Assembly (NCBI GenBank): GCA_022705365.1
Contig: JAKJEP010000023.1
Location: 6,387-17,394 of the forward strand
Reading direction: 5' to 3'
DNA: 11,008 nt
DNA from: Planctomycetota bacterium
Lineage (GTDB): Bacteria; Planctomycetota; Phycisphaerae; Sedimentisphaerales; SM23-30
Every line of letters starts with the position of its first letter. Position 1 is the stretch's first letter. Shown here piece after piece: positions 7,783 through 11,008 of this stretch. Both the position numbers and the translations under genes were made by a program. Under the pieces are notes generated by a model. That model had not been told where the DNA came from, made no database searches, and saw only the letters and a list, made by a program, of their open reading frames with translations.

Positions 7783-8097
7783 TTACTGTATCGATGGGCA
7801 TACTAAATCCTTGTCCGTTCCCTTCGATTGGTCCTGCGTTTGCTCCTGATCCAGCCGTACTCGGATCTCCCGTAAGGTTTGCAGTTGCTTCATATCTTCG
7901 ATACGCGCCAGCCGCTCAAAAACCGTCTCGTTATACAGCCGGTGACCGCCCTCCGTCCACTGCTCTTCACTGATCAAACCCATCACCGTGTAATTATGCA
8001 CCGTCTGACGCGATAAACCGCTGTATCGGGCTACTTCGCCTATTCGATACTGCTTCAGCGGCGGGCTTATTTTCAACTTTTGCGAAATACCATTCAT
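7783..8097 (-). CDS. Short MerR-family transcriptional regulator
   Basis: This is a 104-residue DNA-binding protein. Residues 16-84 form a MerR-type winged helix-turn-helix: QYRIGEVARYSGLSRQTVHN, then YTVMGLI, the wing WTEGGHRLYNETVFERL and the following helix ARIEDMKQLQTLREIR. The usual effector or metal-binding C-terminal domain is absent; only about 20 polar residues (Q/D/K-rich, ending VCPSIQ) remain. It thus resembles small MerR proteins that act by DNA binding alone. GGAG lies 11 bases before the ATG. It is divergent from the cyclase gene and 72 bases upstream of the TPR gene in the same direction, so it may also be read as the first gene of that group. Likely targets are its own promoter and the divergent one; that is inference. 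Confidence 0.88.
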   Translation of the reverse strand: MNGISQKLKISPPLKQYRIGEVARYSGLSRQTVHNYTVMGLISEEQWTEGGHRLYNETVFERLARIEDMKQLQTLREIRVRLDQEQTQDQSKGTDKDLVCPSIQ

Positions 8098-8113
8098 CCC
8101 GTTGAGTACTCCA

Positions 8114-8141
8114 GAAAGTTTTACATCAGAACGACCGATAA
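8114..8141 (+). promoter_or_regulatory. Sigma-28 (FliA/SigD)-like promoter facing the cyclase gene
   Basis: GAAAGTTT at 8114-8121 and ACCGATAA at 8134-8141 match TAAAGTTT and GCCGATAA with one mismatch each. The spacer is 12 bases, one more than the E. coli FliA optimum; counted as TAAA-N16 it is inside the range given for Bacillus SigD. The start would be near 8148, leaving a leader of about 185 bases before the cyclase ATG. An exact GCCGATAA also occurs at 8241-8248 but has no -35 partner. Confidence 0.45.
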
Positions 8142-8146
8142 GTCTT

Positions 8147-8163
8147 TTTTACGTTATGTAAAA
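8147..8163. promoter_or_regulatory. Inverted repeat at the merR -10; candidate operator
   Basis: TTTTAC-GTTAT-GTAAAA has perfect six-base arms with a five-base centre and overlaps the -10 of the merR promoter. A DNA-binding dimer here would block merR transcription, so self-repression by the MerR protein is a natural guess. Further copies of the half-site, read TGATGTAAAA on the minus strand, occur at 8119-8128 and at 2331-2340 upstream of flgB. Confidence 0.4.
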
Positions 8164-8188
8164 TATACAATAATTTAATTTTTGTCAA
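8160..8188 (-). promoter_or_regulatory. Sigma-70-type promoter for merR
   Basis: On the minus strand a perfect TTGACA (8188-8183) is followed after 17 bases by TATTTT (8165-8160); TATATT two bases earlier is a better -10 but with a 15-base spacer. A/T-runs lie directly upstream of the -35, as in an UP element. It points at merR, whose ATG is about 60 bases further on, and may feed the TPR group behind it. Confidence 0.6.
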
Positions 8189-8219
8189 AATTTTTTCTCG
8201 GAATATTAAAAATTTTTTC
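8187..8219. repeat. Two copies of AAAATTTTTTC, 22 bases apart
   Basis: The 11-mer occurs at 8187-8197 and 8209-8219, spaced by about two helical turns. Phased A/T-runs like these bend DNA and can act as UP elements. The first copy overlaps the merR -35 and both lie between merR and the cyclase gene. Confidence 0.5.
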
Positions 8220-8331
8220 CCACACTCCCCGCTTTCTTACGCCGATAAACTACGTGCAGGACTAAATTTATATTTTCTGGGCCTGCCTAAACAACACTAT
8301 ATATATAGGCTCTGCCTCGCATAAGCCCAAT

Positions 8332-9837
8332 ATGTTGAATAAAAAGATTTTCTATATCGGTAATTTCGGCAAGTTTAGCCGTGCCTTGGAAGAGGCGGCA
8401 AAAAACATAAATATTTTCTATAAAAATCTTTCTCCCGCCTCATTTTCAGAAATCCCTGACGACAAGAATACCCTCTGCCTCCTCGACGCCAGCCTCCTCC
8501 TAAACCTGAATAAACCCGATTTGAGCCGGCCATTTCCGAAAAATCTCTCACTGGTCCTGGTTGTCTCTTCCTACGGGCATATCCCCGAAAATATCCCCGA
8601 AAATACCGCTGATATTTTTATTAAATCCTTTAATAGCAAAATATTAGAAGTAAAACTGCAACTCCTTCTTTCCCGCTTCGCTCTGATCCATAAAAACCCG
8701 GACAATACCGAATTACATGAGCTGTCGAAGAAAAATTGCAGCTTGACCCGACAGATCGCCCATCTGCAGGAACAGTTAAGCCAGGTGGACTCCGATTTGC
8801 AGGTTCAGGAAGAAGTGCTGGGAAAAATCAATCAAATCACCCAGCTATCCCGGCAGATTAACTGCCTGGACCTCAACCGCATCGCCGGTGTCTGCGTCGA
8901 GCAAATCCCCCAATTGATTTCCGCCCGCTTCGCCTCCATCTATACCTATTCGCCGGAAAACCAGACCCTCCACCTCCTCCGCCATAACCACCCCTTCACC
9001 ATCGACAAGGCCATTTCCCTCCGGGACAAGCCCAATTCCCCCATGGCCCTGGCCATCCAGAAAAAGGAATTGCTCCTCATTAAAGACATCCCCTCTCTCA
9101 ACGGCAATTTGGAAAAAAACCTGGCCCTGACCTTTGCCCGCAATTATGCCTCCAAAAGCTGCATCATTGCCCCCCTCCTCAGCGGCGACAACATCCTGGG
9201 GATCCTCAACCTGGCCGATAAAATCTCCGAACCCCATTTTACCGCCAATATCGACCTGCCGCCCATCCAACTCCTCTGTGAAATCATCGGCTCCGCCATG
9301 TCCAATATCCGCCTCTACGAGGAAGTCCGCCTCCAGGCCCGCACCGACAGCATGACCGGCCTTTTCAATCATCATTCCTTCTATAACGAACTCGACAAGG
9401 AAATCCTCCGCGCCAAACGATACGGCTCCAGCCTTTCCCTCATTATGATCGATCTGGACAACTTCAAAGCCATCAACGACAATAACGGCCACCGCTGCGG
9501 TGATGCCGTCCTGATTCATGTCGCTCAAACCATCACCCACTGCATCCGCGAAACCGATATCGCCGCCCGCTACGGCGGTGATGAATTCGCCATCATCCTG
9601 CCCAGCACCAGCCTCTCCGACGCCATGAACGTCGCCCAGCGGATGGTGGATATGGTCTCCGAAAAGCCCGTCGAAGTCGAAAATACCCAAATCCGTATCT
9701 CCATCAGCCTCGGCGTCGCACAATACGCCGATGACTATACCATCGAAGATTTCATGAACACCACCGACGCCGCCCTCTTCAAAGCCAAAACCAAAGGCAA
9801 AAATCGCATTCACGTGGTGGAAAATACCCTGGTCTAA
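8332..9837 (+). CDS. Diguanylate cyclase with GAF domain
   Basis: The 501-residue protein should make c-di-GMP from two GTP. Residues 1-120 look like a degenerate receiver or other alpha/beta domain with no recognisable phospho-acceptor; a coiled coil follows (about 125-165); a GAF sensor domain spans about 170-325; and the GGDEF domain spans about 335-500. The active site is intact: D374 in MIDLDNFKAIND, the YGGDEFAI signature (GGDEF 415-419), and the inhibitory I-site R406-E-T-D409 exactly five residues before it, so product feedback is expected. No membrane segment is visible, so it is cytoplasmic. The first 120 or so codons are visibly A/T-rich while the rest is GC-rich like the neighbours. 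No Shine-Dalgarno sequence is seen before the ATG; TATATATAG at 8298-8306 could be a -10 for a short leader. It is divergent from merR and next to flagellar genes, which suggests control of motility versus attachment. Confidence 0.93.
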   Translation: MLNKKIFYIGNFGKFSRALEEAAKNINIFYKNLSPASFSEIPDDKNTLCLLDASLLLNLNKPDLSRPFPKNLSLVLVVSSYGHIPENIPENTADIFIKSFNSKILEVKLQLLLSRFALIHKNPDNTELHELSKKNCSLTRQIAHLQEQLSQVDSDLQVQEEVLGKINQITQLSRQINCLDLNRIAGVCVEQIPQLISARFASIYTYSPENQTLHLLRHNHPFTIDKAISLRDKPNSPMALAIQKKELLLIKDIPSLNGNLEKNLALTFARNYASKSCIIAPLLSGDNILGILNLADKISEPHFTANIDLPPIQLLCEIIGSAMSNIRLYEEVRLQARTDSMTGLFNHHSFYNELDKEILRAKRYGSSLSLIMIDLDNFKAINDNNGHRCGDAVLIHVAQTITHCIRETDIAARYGGDEFAIILPSTSLSDAMNVAQRMVDMVSEKPVEVENTQIRISISLGVAQYADDYTIEDFMNTTDAALFKAKTKGKNRIHVVENTLV

Positions 9838-9870
9838 ATCTGCCTTTCGCGGTATTATAGCCGCCGGAAC

Positions 9871-9884
9871 AGGGCGATTGCCCT
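9871..9884 (+). other. Small hairpin between the cyclase and the 90-residue gene
   Basis: AGGGC-GATT-GCCCT forms a five-base stem with a four-base loop, 33 bases after the cyclase stop and 22 bases before the next ATG. No T-run follows, so it is unlikely to be a full terminator; it may modulate read-through or translation of the downstream gene. Confidence 0.3.
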
Positions 9885-9906
9885 CCTGGCATGGAAGTTT
9901 GATGGA

Positions 9907-10179
9907 ATGTCCAGCGATTTCGAAGAATTTCAGAACAGCATCGCCGCCGTCCGGATGGCCCGCAATCAGGCGGAAACTCTGCGCGACCAGCTCGCCGCCG
10001 AATACCAGCGGCTCCAGGAAGAAACCATCCAGATGACCCAGCCGCAGCGCGATGATCCCCAGCGGCTGGAAGGCATGAACGCCATGCGCAAAGCCCTCAA
10101 GGCCGCCAACCAGGCCATCGCCAGCATCGACCAGGCCCTCCGCGACATGGAACGCGTCTGCGACGAACCGGAAAATTGA
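9907..10179 (+). CDS. Small coiled-coil protein of unknown function
   Basis: This is a 90-residue polar protein, almost all predictable as helix, with two amphipathic segments. The first is about 5-45 (FEEFQNSIAAVRMARNQAET, LRDQLAAEYQRLQEET) and the second about 56-86 (MNAMRKALKAANQAIASIDQ, ALRDMERVC). A proline/aspartate break (QPQRDDPQ) separates them, giving a helical hairpin. There is no signal, membrane segment or enzymatic motif. The G/A-rich TGATGGA just before the ATG is only a fair ribosome site. Codon use matches the GC-rich neighbours, supporting a true gene. It follows the cyclase by 69 bases on the same strand. The fold type is shared by small chaperones and FliJ-like flagellar proteins, but I see no diagnostic match, so no function is assigned. 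Confidence 0.7.
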   Translation: MSSDFEEFQNSIAAVRMARNQAETLRDQLAAEYQRLQEETIQMTQPQRDDPQRLEGMNAMRKALKAANQAIASIDQALRDMERVCDEPEN

Positions 10180-10191
10180 TTCCTGTTTCCC

Positions 10192-11008
10192 TTACCGCTT
10201 CTGCATCCAGATAAAATCAATACCGATATGCTTATCGAGTGCCGCACTCTTATTATGAAACTTCAAAACATGCCTGCCCTTCTCCACCTCAAAATCCCCC
10301 GACGAAAAATTCCGCGACAGCACCCGGTGCGGCACAAATAAATCGATTCCCCCCTTCTCGTCCATAAAACCAACCGCCTTATTATCCAGCGTAATCGCCG
10401 CCTTGCCCGACTGCTCCGACAACTCCATAACTGCACAAACCCGGTACTTCCCCGCCTCCGGAAATTCCAGCGCCAACGCCAGCGTCCCATCCGCCGCCTG
10501 CGGCTGCCACCGCAAAATCCGGTCCCCCGCCCACAGCCGGTCCGCCGCAAAACTCACCGACTCCGTCTTCTCCGCCAGCACCTCCTCCGCCTGGAAAAAC
10601 ACCCCGCCTTCGCTCCCACCCCTCCCCAGCGGCATCCAGTTCGCCGGCAGCGCCAGCGCCCGCACATCCTCCCCCGTAATCGGCAGATGGTCATCCCTCA
10701 GCCCCGGCCGCCCGTACAGGTAACTCATCCGCGCATACGAAAATCCCGTCACATTCGGCATATGGCAGGCCAGCTCCATATAAAAGGCAATATGCGACTC
10801 AAACAGCAGCGAATCCAGAATATGCCACCGGTTATTCACCACAAATCCCCGATTGGCCGGCCCGTCGTTCCGCGGCTGGGCATAATACGGGTGAATCAGG
10901 ATATCCGGCAGCGACCACGCATAGTTATAATAATCCTCGCTGCCGGTCCCGAACGTCGAGGGAAACGCATCATCATCAATATAAATCTTCTCGTCCCCCT
11001 CCCCCCAC
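10192..11008 (-). CDS. GH172 (DUF2961) glycoside hydrolase, C-terminal part (5' end off right edge)
   Basis: The frame runs open from the right edge to the stop at 10192, about 271 residues. Its visible start reads WGEGDEKIYIDDDAFPSTFG then TGSEDYYNYAWSLPD, HPYYAQPRNDGPANRGF and NNRWHILDSLLF, the hallmark core of DUF2961, now glycoside hydrolase family 172 (fructan and arabinofuranose-acting enzymes). The Glu in GEGD and the Glu in GSEDY are 21 residues apart, the spacing I recall for the catalytic pair E270/E291 of the characterised Bifidobacterium enzyme. From about residue 155 of the visible part a beta-rich C-terminal domain follows, probably carbohydrate-binding (LALALEFPEAGKYRVCAVME, KGRHVLKFHNKSAALDKH). 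A GTG at 10842 inside the frame is not the start, because the catalytic core lies before it. It is convergent with the 90-residue gene, 12 bases apart. Substrate cannot be told from this sequence. Confidence 0.88.
   Translation of the reverse strand, partial: WGEGDEKIYIDDDAFPSTFGTGSEDYYNYAWSLPDILIHPYYAQPRNDGPANRGFVVNNRWHILDSLLFESHIAFYMELACHMPNVTGFSYARMSYLYGRPGLRDDHLPITGEDVRALALPANWMPLGRGGSEGGVFFQAEEVLAEKTESVSFAADRLWAGDRILRWQPQAADGTLALALEFPEAGKYRVCAVMELSEQSGKAAITLDNKAVGFMDEKGGIDLFVPHRVLSRNFSSGDFEVEKGRHVLKFHNKSAALDKHIGIDFIWMQKR

Noticed and set aside
8845..9813. Long open frame (322 codons) on the minus strand opposite the cyclase gene
   Set aside because: It is antisense to a clear GAF-GGDEF protein, is extremely Gly/Asp/Glu-biased as expected from the complement of GC-rich codons, and shows no family motif.
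9886..9902. TGGCATGGAAGTTTG as a sigma-54 promoter for the 90-residue gene
   Set aside because: The -12 element has TG in place of the invariant GC, and a start there would fall inside the coding sequence.
10192..10842. A complete 216-residue gene starting at the GTG at 10842
   Set aside because: The frame stays open to the right edge and encodes the conserved DUF2961 core upstream of this GTG, so the gene is a partial one that begins outside the window.

Overview
The window looks like the edge of a flagellar gene cluster of a Gram-negative-type bacterium. The protein style and the neighbouring DUF2961/GH172 gene suggest a planctomycete, possibly class Phycisphaerae. That placement is an impression from protein style, not a phylogenetic result. 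Base composition is GC-rich in the genes, with AT-rich gaps at 2286-2400 and 8140-8310.

Layout: positions 1-8097 are all on the minus strand and read from right to left. A small MerR-type regulator (7783-8097) comes first. It is followed by a tight four-gene group (7710 down to 2507): a membrane-anchored TPR protein, a FlgN-like export chaperone, a soluble histidine kinase, and a NtrC/FlrC-type sigma-54 activator. After a 450-base gap come the basal-body genes flgB, flgC, fliE and fliF; fliF runs off the left edge. On the plus strand, divergent from merR, are a GAF-GGDEF diguanylate cyclase (8332-9837) and a 90-residue coiled-coil protein (9907-10179). At the right edge, convergent with these, is the 3' part of a GH172 (DUF2961) glycoside hydrolase gene, which probably marks the end of the motility locus.

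How it may work together: the 450-base gap holds a very good sigma-54 promoter (TGGCATGAATTTTGC, minus strand, 2204-2190) pointing at flgB. An imperfect dyad is centred about 87 bases upstream of the predicted start. The activator and kinase encoded just upstream are of the class that controls sigma-54 flagellar promoters (FlrB/FlrC, FleS/FleR, FlgS/FlgR). The simplest model is that merR and the TPR/FlgN/kinase/activator group act early and the activator switches on flgBC-fliEF. The merR-cyclase gap has a strong sigma-70-type promoter for merR. It also has a sigma-28-like promoter facing the cyclase, which would tie c-di-GMP synthesis to the late flagellar programme. The regulatory sites were read by eye and are predictions.

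No tRNA, rRNA, CRISPR array, insertion sequence or integration site was seen.
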